NCBI RefSeq assembly: GCF_003231305.1 | Contig: NZ_QKVM01000035.1 | Location: 1 to 64,000 of the forward strand | From: Pseudomonas sichuanensis | GTDB lineage: Bacteria > Pseudomonadota > Gammaproteobacteria > Pseudomonadales > Pseudomonadaceae | DNA: 64,000 bases | Direction: 5' to 3' | Shown here: positions 1 through 12,800 of the stretch, piece by piece | Layout of the letters: every line of letters starts with the position of its first letter | How positions within the stretch are numbered: position 1 is the first letter of the stretch | The notes under the pieces: model-generated | Databases searched by the model: none | What the model was told of the DNA's origin: nothing | Seen by the model: only the letters and a program-made list of their open reading frames with translations | Made by a program: the position numbers and the translations under genes

Positions 1-121
1 TTTTACGCCGATCAGCGGCAATCTTTTTTTCATTTCCCCTCTTCTCAGCCAGTCGCGCCTGGATTACAAATAGCGCCGCGGGCGCTCGCCCCGATAACAA
101 CAACCTCCCTCCCTGGTCATC

Positions 122-505
122 ATGTCCGAACAGAACCCTTGCCTGACCTGCGGCGCCTGCTGCGGCTACTTTCGTGTGTCTTTCTTCTGGGGTGAATGCC
201 AATCGGCCGGAGGCCTGGTGCCCGACGACCTGGTGGTGCAGATCAACCCGACCCGCGTCGCCATGATCGGCACCGACGCCAAGCCCTGCCGTTGTACCAG
301 CCTGGGGGGCGAGATCGGCAAGCAGGTCGCCTGCGGCATCTACGAGAACCGCTCGAGCCCCTGCCGTGAATTCGAAGCCTCCTGGGAGCACGGCGTGCAC
401 AACCCGAGCTGCGACGACGCCCGTGCGGCCTACGGCCTGCCCCCCCTGACCCCGCCTGGCGCCAACGAGCCGCATTGGCCGGACGACGGCGCCGAGGTTG
501 CCTGA
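122..505 (+). CDS. YkgJ-family cysteine cluster protein
   Basis: The 127-residue product opens with a dense cysteine motif (CLTCGACCGYF at residues 7-17). More cysteines follow (CRC near 56-58, C71, C81), the pattern of the YkgJ / UPF0153 zinc- or iron-binding family. The length is normal for the short Pseudomonas members. No signal peptide or membrane segment is visible, so it is probably cytoplasmic. The exact function of the family is not established. It stands alone: the next gene starts about 290 bases downstream. The family call is from motif recognition; a metal-binding role is inferred from the cysteines. Confidence 0.85.
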   Translation: MSEQNPCLTCGACCGYFRVSFFWGECQSAGGLVPDDLVVQINPTRVAMIGTDAKPCRCTSLGGEIGKQVACGIYENRSSPCREFEASWEHGVHNPSCDDARAAYGLPPLTPPGANEPHWPDDGAEVA

Positions 506-785
506 GGCGCAAGCGAAACGCTGAAGCGGTCACATTCTGGCGATTGGCCATGACCGCTTGTCGGATGGATCCAATCGCCACTGCGCTGCAACCCGCGTAG
601 TTCGCACTGCCTCGAAATAGTATTAACACCATTTGACCGCCCCGAACGGCGTGCTGTCCGTGCTTGAGCGGCTACACATTTCCACAAAGGAACTTGTAGC
701 CAGGGTCAGGCGTTTCGGCCGGCGTATGTCGCGCTCTTGCATCACCGCGATACACGTATTCAAGGACTGAATGACCTGATCCACG
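506..785. other. Intergenic region with a 9-bp inverted repeat
   Basis: This gap between the cysteine-cluster gene and the autotransporter contains no convincing ORF. A perfect inverted repeat, AAGCGGTCA at 524-532 and TGACCGCTT at 551-559, lies just after the stop codon. It could act as a weak terminator or mRNA 3' structure, but no T-tract follows. The remainder should hold the autotransporter promoter. I could not pick out a confident -35/-10 pair. Confidence 0.35.
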
Positions 786-842
786 AAGGAGCTCTCCGTG
801 GACAGAAGTGTCGCCGCCCGTTTTCCTGCTCGTCTCTAGCAA
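786..842 (+). other. Detached translation start of the autotransporter, cut by an in-frame TAG
   Basis: A strong Shine-Dalgarno sequence, AAGGAG at 786-791, sits six bases before a GTG at 798. That GTG is in the same frame as the giant ORF that follows. Reading from it gives MDRSVAARFPARL, then TAG at 837-839, then QLSLAVSLVVGGMALSL and onward to a QALA-AC cleavage-like site. With the TAG read as an amino acid, this is a complete Sec signal peptide: arginine-rich n-region, hydrophobic h-region, AxA-like end. Without the first 13 codons the ORF begins at TTG 843, with no ribosome-binding site and no positive charge. The natural start is therefore almost certainly GTG 798, and the TAG is a nonsense change, a read-through site or a sequencing error. 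Confidence 0.8.
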
Positions 843-3800
843 TTGTCCCTGGCCGTCAGCCTGGTCGTCGGGGGCATGGCCCTTTCCCTCAACAGTGAAC
901 AGGCGCTGGCCGCCTGTAGCGCGGCGGGGTCCATCATCACCTGCAATGGCGCGGCCAACCCGCTGGCGCCGAGCTATACCAACGGCGGCAGTAGCCTCAC
1001 GGTCAACGTCAATACCGGCGCCACCCTGGGGACGCTGCTGGGCGTGGGCGGCACCTCGTTGTCGCTGGCCGGCAACAACAACACCTTGAACAACTCCGGC
1101 ACCATCGACCCGACCTTGCTGGGCTTGCTGAGCATTCAGTCCAGTGCCGTGCTGATCGGCAACACCGGCACCGGCAGCACCCTCTCCATCAACAACAACG
1201 GCACGGGCGTGATCAAGGGCACGGGTGCCTTGCTTGGCGCGAGCCTGCTCAACCTCACGGGCATGGCGCTGGACGCGCGCAACGGTGCAGGTGGCACCAC
1301 CACCATTACCAACGCCGGCAGCATCGGCTCCTCGGCGCTGGCCAGCCTGACCCTGGTGAGCGAGGACACCCCGGTGATCGCCGTGACTGGCGGCAGTACG
1401 GTGAACTTCACCAACACCGGCACCATCCTAGGCCGTGCAGCCTTCGAGGCCTCCGCGACAGGTAATACCTTCACCAACGCCGGCACCCTCACCGGCAGCC
1501 TGGCGATGGGCGCCAACAGCACCAACCGCTTCAACGCCATCACCGGTTCCAGTGTCGGCGCGGGGCTGGGCGTCGGCGTGGCCCTGCTGGTCACCAGCAA
1601 CCCCAACCTCGCCTTCGCGGCGGCGGGCAAGATCGACGGCGGTGCCGGCGGTACCAACACCCTGGCCCTGCAAAACGCCATCGGCGGCGGCAGCGGCACC
1701 AGTGGCAGCGGCACCATCAACGCCAGCAACTACATCAACTTCAGCCGGCTGATCGTCGACAGCGGCACCTGGAGCCTGCTCGGCCAGGTGCTCAACGGCA
1801 CCACCCAGACCACCCTCAACGGCGGCCAGCTCAACTTCGACAACGCCAACGCGTTCGGCAGCGGCGCCATTACCGTCAACGGCGGCGGCCTGGCAGGCAC
1901 CATTGGCGGGCTGAGCCTGAGCAACGCGCTGACCCTGAACGCCGGCCTGAACGTCGGCGGCGCCACCGACATGGCCCTCAACGGGGTGGTCAGTGGCGTT
2001 GGCGGGCTGACCAAGACCGGCGCTGGCCTGCTCACCCTCGGCGGCACCAACACATACAGTGGCGGCACCACCCTGGCCGCCGGCGGCCTCAACCTGACCA
2101 GCGCCGCGGCGCTTGGCACTGGCGGGCTCACCGTCAGCGGCGCGGGCAGCCTGCAAGGCAGCGTACCGCTGGTGCTGAACAACGCCGTGGCACTCAACGC
2201 CGCCCTCAGCCTGCCTGGCAGCAACGCCCTGACCCTGGGCGGCGTGCTCAGCGGCAACGGTTCGCTGGTCAAGAGCGGCAGCGGCAACCTGACCCTCAAC
2301 GGCGTCAACACCTTCACCGGCGGCACCACCCTGGCCACCGGCACCCTCACCCTGGGCAACAGCAACGCCCTGGGCACGGGAGCCCTGGGCCTCACCGGCA
2401 ACGCCAGCCTGGACACCACGGCGGCGATGTCCTTGAGCAACACCATCAACCTGGGCAGCAGTGCCCTGACCTTGACGGGCAACAACGCACTCACCCTCGG
2501 CGGCGTGATCGGCGGCACCGGCAGCCTGATCAAGAACGGCACAGCCGACCTCACCCTCAACGGCGTCAACACCTACAGCGGCGGCACCAGCCTGGCCGCA
2601 GGCAAGCTTACCCTCGGCAACAGCGCCGCACTGGGCACCGGTGCCCTGGCCCTGACCGGCAACGCCAGCCTCGATGCCAGCACCGCAGTCAGCCTGGGCA
2701 ACGCGATCAACCTGGGCGCCAACACCCTCAACCTGCTGGGCACCAGCGCCACCACCCTGGGCGGGGTGATCAGCGGCACCGGTGCAGTGGTCAAGAACGG
2801 CGCCGCGGACCTGGCGCTCAATGGCAACAACACCTTCAGCGGCGGCCTGACGCTGAACACCGGCAAGCTCACCGTCGGTCACAACAATGCCCTGGGCGGC
2901 GGCGCGCTGACCCTGGGCGGCAACGCCAGCCTCGATGCCAGCACCGCAGTCAGCCTGGGCAACGCCGTCAACCTCGGCGCCAACACCCTCAGCCTGCTGG
3001 GCACCAGCGCCACCACCCTGGGCGGGGTGATCAGCGGCACCGGCGCACTGGTGAAGAACGGCAGCGCCGGGCTGACCCTCAATGGCAACAACACCTTCAG
3101 CGGCGGCACCACCCTCAATGCCGGCGTTCTGACCCTTGGCAACAACAACGCCCTGGGTACCGGTGCGCTGACCTTGGGCGGCAATGCCGGACTCGACGCG
3201 GGTGTGGCGGTCAACCTGGGCAACGCCATCAACCTCGGCGCCAACACCCTGAGCCTGCTCGGCACCAGCGCCACCACCCTGGGCGGCGTGATCAGCGGCA
3301 CCGGCGCACTGATCAAGAACGGCAGCAGCAACCTGACCCTGGGCGGTGCCAACACCTTCAGCGGCGGCCTGACCCTCAACGCCGGCACGCTGACCCTGGA
3401 CAGCGCGGCAGCCCTGGGCACCGGCGCCCTGAGCGTCGGCGGCGCGTCGACCCTGGTCAACAGCGGCGCGATGACCCTGAACAATGCGGTCCTGCTCGGT
3501 GGCAACCTGACCCTCGCCGGTGCCAACAACCTCACCCTGGCCGGCAACCTCAGCGGCAGCGCCGGGCTGATCAAGAACGGCGCAGGCAGCCTGACCCTCA
3601 GCGGCAACAACAGCCAGAGCGGTAACACGGCGCTCAACGCCGGCACCCTGGTGGTCGGCAGCAACACCGCGCTCGGCACCGGCACGCTCAACGCTGCCGC
3701 CAACACCACCCTCGACAGCAGCGTGGCCGGGCTGAGCCTGAGCAACAACCTCAACCTGGCGGGCAACCTCAACCTGGCCGGCAGCAACGACCTCACGCTT

Positions 3801-6800
3801 GGCGGTGTGGTTGCCGGCGTCGGCGGCCTGACCAAGAACGGTGCCAGCACCTTGACCCTCAACGGCGCCAACACCTACATCGGCGCCACCAACCTCAACG
3901 CCGGGCGCATCGTGGTCGGCAGCAACACCGCGCTGGGCAGCGGCGCGCTCAACGCCGCCGCCGGCACCAGCCTGGATGCCAGCAGCGCGGTCACCCTCGC
4001 CAATGCCGTCAACCTGGCCGGCGCCCTGACCATCGGCGGTGGCGCCAACCTCGGCCTCGGCGGCCTGATCAGCGGTGCCGGCAGCCTGATCAAGAACGGC
4101 AGCGCGACCCTGACCCTGTCTGGCCCCAATGCCTACCTGGGCGGCACCACCCTCAACGCCGGTGGCCTGGTGCTGGGCAACGGCGCCGCCTTGGGCGTGG
4201 GCAAACTGACCGTGGCGGGTGCAGGCAGCCTCGATACCAGCGCTGCCATCAGCGTTGGCAATGCCATCACTCTGGACGCCGACCTCACCCTTGGTGGCAG
4301 CAACAACCTGGTCCTCGGCGGTCTGATCGATGGCACCGGCCAGTTGATCAAGAACGGCGCTGCCACCGTCACCCTCAACGGCCTCAACACCTACACCGGC
4401 GGCACCGTGCTCAACGCGGGCGGCCTGGTGCTGGGCAATGGCAGCGCCATCGGCAGCGGCGCCTTGACCGTGGGCGGCGCGGCCTCCCTGGACAACAGCG
4501 CCGCCATCAGCCTGGGCAACAGTGTTGCGCTCAACGCCAACCTCACCCTGGGCGGCAGCAACGCCCTGACCCTCGGCGGCGTGCTCAGCGGGGCAGGGCA
4601 GCTGATCAAGAACGGCCTTGCCACCCTGACCCTCAATGGCGTCAACACCTACACCGGTGGCACCATCCTCAATGCCGGTGGCGTGGTCATCGGCAACGGC
4701 AACGCCCTGGGCAGTGGCGCCTTGAGCGTGACCGGCGCCGCCAGCCTCGACAACAGCGCCGTGCTCAACCTCGCCAATGACATCGGCCTGGGCGCCAACC
4801 TGACCCTGGGCGGCAGCAACGACCTCACCCTGAGCGGGGTGATCAGCGGCACCGGCGGCCTGGTCAAGAATGGCCTGGCCGACCTCATACTCACGGGCAA
4901 CAACACGTTCAGCGGCGCCATCGACCTGCTCGGCGGCAGCCTGACCACCGTCGGCGCAGGCGCCCTGGGCAGTGCCTCGGCGCTCAATGTCGGCGCCGGT
5001 GCCAGCCTCAACCTCGGCAACAGTGCCACCGTCGGCGGCCTGAGCGGCGCCGGCACGGTGAACGTGGCCGGTGGCGGCAACCTGAGCGTGGGCGGCAACA
5101 ACCTCAACAACGTGTTCAGCGGCGTGCTGGCTGGCGCGGGCGGGCTGGTGAAGAACGGCAGCGGCAGCCTGGAGCTGTCCGGCGTCAACGTGCTGGCCGG
5201 CAACACCACGGTCAATGGCGGCCTGCTCAACGTCAGCGGTGCGCTGGCCAGCGCCAACGTGCAGGTCAACAGCGGTGCCAGCCTGGGCGGCACCGGCAGC
5301 CTGGTGGGGGCGGTGGACATCGCCAATGGCGCGCACCTGCTGGCCAACAGCGGCGCCACCCTGAATACCGGGGCGCTCACCTTGCACAGCGGCTCGATCC
5401 TCGATTTCGGCCTGGCCGGGCCCTCTACCGGCGGCACTGCGCTGGTCAACGTCAATGGCAACCTGACCCTCGATGGCACCCTCAACGTCAGCGACCTCGG
5501 TGGCTTTGGCGTGGGTATCTATCGCCTGTTCGACTACACCGGGTCGCTGGTCGACAACGGCGTGGTGTTCGGCACCATACCCGGCAGCGTACTGCCCGGC
5601 GACCTGCAGGTGCAGACCAGCATCGGCAGCCAGGTCAACCTGCTGGTCGGTGGCGCGGCCGGCGGCGTGCAGTTCTGGGATGGCAACCAGACCGTCGCCA
5701 ACGGCGTGATCGACGGCGGGACAGGCACCTGGGGTGGCGGCAGCAGCAACTGGACCGACGTCAACGGCACGCTCAACAGCGCCTGGGGCGACGACTTCGC
5801 CATCTTCCAGGGTACGGCGGGGGATGTGACCGTGGTCGGTACCCAGACAGCCACCGGGCTGCAGTTCGTCACCAACGGCTACCGCCTGATCGGCAGTGGC
5901 GGCCTGAACCTGGTCAACGGCAGCAATGGCGCGTTCTCCGTGCGTGTCGACCCAGGCGCCACCGCCACCCTCAACGTAGGCCTGTCCGGCAGCGGCCTGC
6001 TGGCCAAACTGGACAGCGGCACGCTGGTGCTCAACGGTGCCAACAGCTACACCGGCGGCACCCTGCTCAACGGCGGGGCGCTGGTGGTCGGCAACAACAC
6101 CGCCCTGGGCACCGGTGCGGTCAGCACCGCAGCGGGCACCAGCCTGGACAGCAACACTGCCGTCACCCTCGGCAACGCCTTCGCCCTGGGCGGTGCGCTG
6201 ACCGTGGCCGGCAGCGCCGACCTGGGCCTGGCCGGCATCGTCTCGGGCAATGGCAGCCTGATCAAAAACGGCGGCGCCAACCTCACCCTGGGCAACGCCA
6301 ACACCTACAGCGGTGGCACCACCCTTGGCGCAGGCACGCTGACCCTGGGTAACGCCCAGGCGCTGGGCACCGGCGGTCTTACGGTCAGCGGGGCTTCCAG
6401 CCTGACCAGCACGGGCGACTTCAGCTTGGGCAACAGCATCGCGCTGAACGCCAACCTCACCCTGCCGGGCACCAGCAACCTGACCCTCAACGGCGTCGTG
6501 GGCGGCACCGGCGGGCTGGTCAAGACCGGCAGCGGCGTGCTCACCCTCAACGGCAGCAACAATTACCAAGGCACCACCAGCCTCAACGGCGGCACCCTGG
6601 TCGTGGGCAGCAACACCGCGCTGGGCACGGGTGCGCTGAATGCCGCAGGTGGCACCACCTTGAGCAGCAATGCCAACGTGACCCTGGCCAATCTGTTCAA
6701 CCTGGCCGGTAACCTGACCATTGCCGGTGCCCAGAACCTGACGTTGGGCGGCAATATCAACGGCGTCGGCGGCCTGACCAAAACCGGCAGCGGCACCCTG

Positions 6801-9800
6801 ACCCTGAACGGTACCAACGGCAACCTGGGCAACACCAACTTCAATGCCGGCACCCTGGTGCTCGGCAGCGCCAGCGCGCTTGGCCTCGGCCAGCTCAACG
6901 CGGCCGCCGGCACCACGCTCGACAGCAACACCGCGCTGAACATCGGCAACACCGTCAACCTGGCGGGCAACCTGATCATCGCCGGCAGCAACGACCTCGG
7001 CCTGGGCGGCCTGGTCACCGGCGCCGGCAGCCTGACCAAGAACGGCGCCAGCAACCTGACCCTCAGCGGCGCCAACACCCTCACCGGTGGCGTGACCCTC
7101 AACGCCGGCACCCTGACCCTGGGCAACAACCAGGCGCTGGGCACCGGTACCCTCACCGTCGGCGCCGCCGCCAACCTGGCCACCCTCGGCGCGCTGACCG
7201 TGGCCAACCAGATGGTGCTCAACGACACCCTGAGCCTGATCGGCAACAACAACCTGGCGCTGAACGGCGTGATCAGCGGCACCGGTGGCCTGAGCAAGAC
7301 CGGCAGCGGCAACCTGACCCTCGGCGCCGCCAACACCTACCAGGGCACCACCACCCTGGGCGCCGGCACCCTGACCCTGGGCAACAACACTGCGCTGGGC
7401 CAGGGCAACCTGTCGGTGACCGGCAACAGCACCCTGGCCACCAGCGGCGTGCTGCAGGTGGCCAACGCCATCGGCCTTGGCGCCGGCACCACGCTCGGTA
7501 TCAACAACACCCAGGCGCTGACCCTCGATGGCGTGATCAGCGGCACCGGCGGCTTGGGCAAGCTCGGCAGCGGCCAGTTGATCCTCAACGGCAACAACAC
7601 CTACAGCGGCGGCACCAGCCTGCAGGCCGGCAGCCTGCTGCTGGGCAATGCCGGCGCCCTGGGCAGCGGCGCGCTGAGCGTCGACGGCGCTGCCAGCCTC
7701 GACGCCAGCCAGGCGCTGGCGCTGGCCAACGCCATCAATCTGGCCGGGGGCAACCTCACCCTCGGCGGCAGCCAGGCGCTGACCCTCAACGGTGTGGTCA
7801 GTGGCAACAACAGCCTGGTCAAGAACGGCGCCGCCACCTTGACCCTCAACGGCAACAACACCTACAGCGGCGGTACCACGCTCAATGCCGGCACCCTGGT
7901 GGTCGGCAGCAACACCGCCCTGGGCACCGGCGCCCTGAGCACCGGCGCCAATACCAGCCTCGATGCCAGCGGCGCCGGTGCGACCCTGGCCAACGCCGTG
8001 CACCTGGGCGGCGTGCTCAATGTGCCAGGCAGCGCCAACCTCACCCTCAACGGCGTGCTCGATGGCGTGGGTGGGTTGAACAAGTCCGGCGCCGCCACCC
8101 TGACCCTCAATGGCGCCAACAACTACCTGGGAGGCACCACCCTGAACGCCGGCCAGTTGGTGGTCGGCAACGACAATGCGCTGGGGCAGGGCGGCCTGAC
8201 CGTCGCCGGGGCCTCGACCCTGAGCGCCGGCAGCAGCGTCGCCCTGGCCAACAACGTCACCCTCAACGCCGGCCTGACCGTCGCCGGCGCCAACGACCTG
8301 ACCCTCAACGGCGTGATCAACGGTACCGCCGGGCTGACCAAGAACGGCAGCGGCAACCTGACCCTCAACGGCAACAACGGCTACCAGGGCGGCACCCAGC
8401 TCAATGCCGGGCGCCTGACCCTGGGCAGCAGCGGCGCCCTGGGCACCGGCACCCTTGCAGTCACCGCCGATGCCTCGCTGGCCAACAGCGCGCCCATGGC
8501 CCTGGGCAACACCATCGCCCTGAGCAACAACGCCAACCTGACCTTCGCGGTCGACAATGCGATGATCCTCAGCGGTGACCTCAGTGGTACCGGCAACCTG
8601 ATCAAGACCGGCGTCGATGACCTCACCCTGGTCGGCGTCAAGACCTTCACCGGCGACGTCGAAATCCAGGCCGGCTCCCTTACCACCCTGGGCAGCGGCG
8701 TGCTGGCCAACGTCGATAACCTGAATGTCGGCGCCAGCGGTCAACTCAACCTCAACGGCAACGCCAGCCTCGGCAGCCTGACCGGCAGCGGCCAGGTCGA
8801 TGTCGGTATCGGCAGCGTCCTGAGCCTGGGCAGCAACAACCTCAACAGCACCTTCGCCGGCGGCATCAACGGCCTCGGCGGCCTGACCAAGGTCGGGACC
8901 GGCACCCTGACCCTGACCGGCACCAGCAACCTGGCCGACAATACCCAGGTCAACGCGGGCACCCTGAAGGTCGATGGCACCCTGGGCAGCAACCTGCTGA
9001 CCGTCGCCAGCGGCGCCACCCTGACCGGCAGCGGCAGCGCCAACGCCACGGTGGTCATCAACAACGGCGGCCACCTGGCCGGGCAAAGCGGTAGCACCCT
9101 GGGCCTGGGTTCGCTGGTATTGAACAGCGGTTCGATCATCGATGCCGGGCTCGGCTCGCCCGCCACCGGTGGCACCGCACTGTTCAACGTCGGCGGCAAC
9201 CTGACCCTCGACGGCACGCTCAACGTCAGCAACATCGGCGGCTTCGGCAATGGCGTGTACCGGATCTTCGACTACGCCGGCCTGCTCACCGACAACGGCC
9301 TGGATTTCGGCAACCTGCCCTTTGGCTTCGGCCTCGGCGACCTGAGCCTGCAGACCAGCCTGGCCAACCAGGTCAACCTGCTGGTCAGTGCCAGTGGCCA
9401 GAACATCCTGTTCTGGGATGGCAGCGACACCACCGCCAACGGCCAGGTCAACGGCGGCACCGGCACCTGGAACGCCGGCAGCAGCAACTGGACCGACCTC
9501 AACGGCACCACCAACAGCGCCTGGAACGGCAGCTTCGCGGTATTCCAAGGCACCCCCGGCGATGTCACCGTGGTTGGCCCGCAAGCCATCAATGGCATGC
9601 AGTTCGTCAGCAACGGCTACCGCCTGCTGGGCGGTGCCGGCGGTGTGCTGAACCTGGTTAACGGCAGCAGCGGCGACACCAGCGTGCGCGTCGACCCGGG
9701 CGCCATCGCGACCCTCGACGTGGCCCTGGCCGGCAGCGGCAAGCTGAACAAACTCGACACCGGCACCCTGGTGCTCAATGGCAGCAACAGCTATAGCGGC

Positions 9801-12800
9801 GGCACCACCCTCAGTGGTGGCACGCTGATCGTCGGCAGCGACAGTGCCTTGGGCAGCGGCGTGCTGAGCACCACGGCGGGTACCACCCTGGACAGCAACA
9901 AGACCGTGGCACTGGGCAACGCCATCAACCTGACCGGGCCGTTGAACATCGCCGGCAGCAACGACCTGGCGCTCAATGGCGACATCAGCGGCACCGGCGG
10001 CCTGGTCAAGGCCGGCAACGCCAACCTGCTGCTGGCCGGCAACAACAGTTACAGCGGCAACACGGCGCTCAACGCCGGTACCTTGATCGTCGGCTCCAAC
10101 ACGGCGCTGGGCAGCGGCGCGCTCAATGCGGCTGCCGGCACCAGCCTGCAGAGCAGCCAGGCCGTGACCCTGGCCAACAACCTCAACCTGGCCGGCCTGT
10201 TCAACGTGCTGGGCAGCAACGACCTGGCCCTCGGCGGCACCCTGGCGGGTGCCGGGCGCCTGGTCAAGAGCGGTGCCTCGGCGTTGACGCTCAGTGGCGC
10301 CAATACCTACAGCGGGGGTACCGAGCTGCAGGCGGGCACGCTGGTGGTCGGCAACAACGCAGCGCTCGGCAGTGGTGGCCTGAGCGTCACCGGCAATGCC
10401 AACCTCGACAGCAGCAGCGCGGTCACCCTGGGCAACCCGGTCGCGGTCAGCGGCACCTTGAACGTGCTGGGCAGCAACGACCTGCAACTGGCCGGCGTGC
10501 TCAGCGGCAACGGCACCCTCAACAAGAGCGGCCTGGCCGACCTGACCCTGTCGGGCAACAACACCTTCAGTGGCATCATCAACCTGCTCGCCGGCAGCCT
10601 CAGCACCATCGGCACCACGGCCCTGGGCTCGCAGAGCGAGCTCAATGTCAGCAGCGGCGCCACCCTCAACCTGGACGGCAACACCACCCTGGGCGACATC
10701 GGCGGCAGCGGCGCCATCCAGATTGCCGCGGGCAACAGCCTGGGCGTGCAGGGCGGCGTGTTCGCCGGTGACATCAGCGGTACCGGCACCCTGAACAAGC
10801 TCGGCAGCGACACCCTGACCCTCAGCGCCAGCAACAGCCACAGCGGCACCACCAACGTCCAGGCCGGTGGCCTGGTGGTCAACGGCAGCCTGGCCAGCAA
10901 CACGGTCAACGTTGGCAGTGGCGCCACCCTGGGCGGCAGCGGCAGCCTTGGCGGTACGGTGAACGTGGCCAGCGGCGGTACCCTCGGCGCCGCCAGCGGC
11001 AGTACCCTGAACGTCGGCAACCTGGTGCTCGACAACAGCGCCAACTTCAACGCCGCCCTCGGTGCGCCGGTCGGCAGCGCCCCGCTGGTCAACGTGGCCA
11101 ATAACCTGACCCTCGGCGGCACGCTCAACATCACCGACATCGGAGGCTTCGGCGCCGGGGTTTACCGCTTGTTCGCCTACGGCGGCAGCCTGACCAACAA
11201 CGGCATGGCCATCGGCAGCACGCCGGTGCCGGCCAGCGACCTGACCGTGCAAACCGCCATCGCCAACCAGGTCAACCTGGTGGTGGGTGGGGCCAGCAAC
11301 GTGCTGTTCTGGGATGGCAGCCAGTCCGTCCCCAACGGCGTGATCGACGGCGGCAGCGGCACCTGGGATGCCACCAACACCAACTGGACCGACGCCAACG
11401 GCGTGCTCAACACCCCATGGAACGACACCTTCGCGGTGTTCCAGGGCACCCCTGGCACCGTCACCGTCAACGGCAGCCAGAGCATCGGCGGCATGCAGTT
11501 CGTCAGCGACGGCTATGTACTCAATGCCAGCGCCGCCGGCGAGCTGCTGACCACCGGCACCACCAATCTGCGGGTCGATAACGGCGCAACGGCCACCCTC
11601 AACGTCGCCCTCAATGGCACCGGCAGCATCGCCAAGTACGACACCGGTACCCTGGTGCTCAACGCCGCCAACGGCTACAGCGGCGGCACCGCGCTCAACG
11701 GCGGCACCCTGGTGGTGGGCAACAACAGCGCCCTGGGCAGCGGCGTGCTGACCGCCGCCGCCGGCACCACGCTGGACAGCAACACCGCCGTCACCCTGGC
11801 CAACAACGCCGTGCTCAACGGCGCCCTGGCCATTGGCGGCAGCAACGCCCTGGAACTGGCCGGCAACCTCAGTGGCGCGGGCGGCCTGATCAAGAACGGC
11901 AGCGCCCAGCTCACCCTCAGCGGCAGCAACAGCTACACCGGCGGCACCCTGATCAACGCTGGCAGCGTGGTGGGCGACAGTGACAGCCTCAAGGGCGCCA
12001 TCGTCAACAACGCCGCACTGACCTTCGAGCAGAACGCCAACGGCAGCTACACCGGCAACCTCACCGGCAGCGGCACCCTGACCAAGGCCGGCACCGGTGA
12101 GCTGCTGCTCACCGGCAACAACGGCCTCACCGGCGCCACCAACGTCAACGCCGGGCGCCTGGTGGTCAACGGCCGCCTCGACAGCGCCACGGTCACGGTC
12201 GCCACCGGTGCCAGCCTGAGCGGCAGCGGCACCCTGGCCGGTGCGGTGCAGATCCAGAACGGCGCCACCCTCGCCGCAGGCCCTGGCAGCACGCCGTTGT
12301 CGGTGGGCAGCCTGAGCCTGGCCTCGGGCAGCGCGCTGGACTTGAGCCTCGGCGCGCCGAATGCCGCCACCACGGTGGTGCAGGTGGCCGGCAACCTGAC
12401 CGTCGACGGCACCCTCAACATCACCGACGCCGGCGGCTTCGGCCCTGGGGTGTACCGCCTGTTCAGCTATGGCGGCACGCTGACTGACAACGGCCTGGTG
12501 TTCGGCGCCATCCCCGGCAGCGTGGTGCTGGGCGACCTGAGCCTGCAGACCGCCATCGCCAACCAGCTCAACCTGGTGGTGCAGGGCGCCGCCGGTTCGC
12601 TGCAGTTCTGGAACGGCAGCCAGACCACCCCCAACGGCAGCATCGGTGGCGGCAGCGGTACCTGGGACTCGGCCACCAACTGGACCAACTCCACCGGCAC
12701 CACCAGCGATAACTGGGGCGCGCAGTTCGCCGTGTTCGGTGGCCAGGCCGGCACCGTGACCGTGGCCGGCAACCAGGCCTTCACCGGCATGCAGTTCCTC

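Noticed and set aside
798..845. Dedicated recoding (selenocysteine or pyrrolysine) at the autotransporter TAG
   Set aside because: Selenocysteine uses TGA, pyrrolysine is not expected in Pseudomonas, and no recoding structure is visible; nonsense mutation, suppression or error are better explanations.
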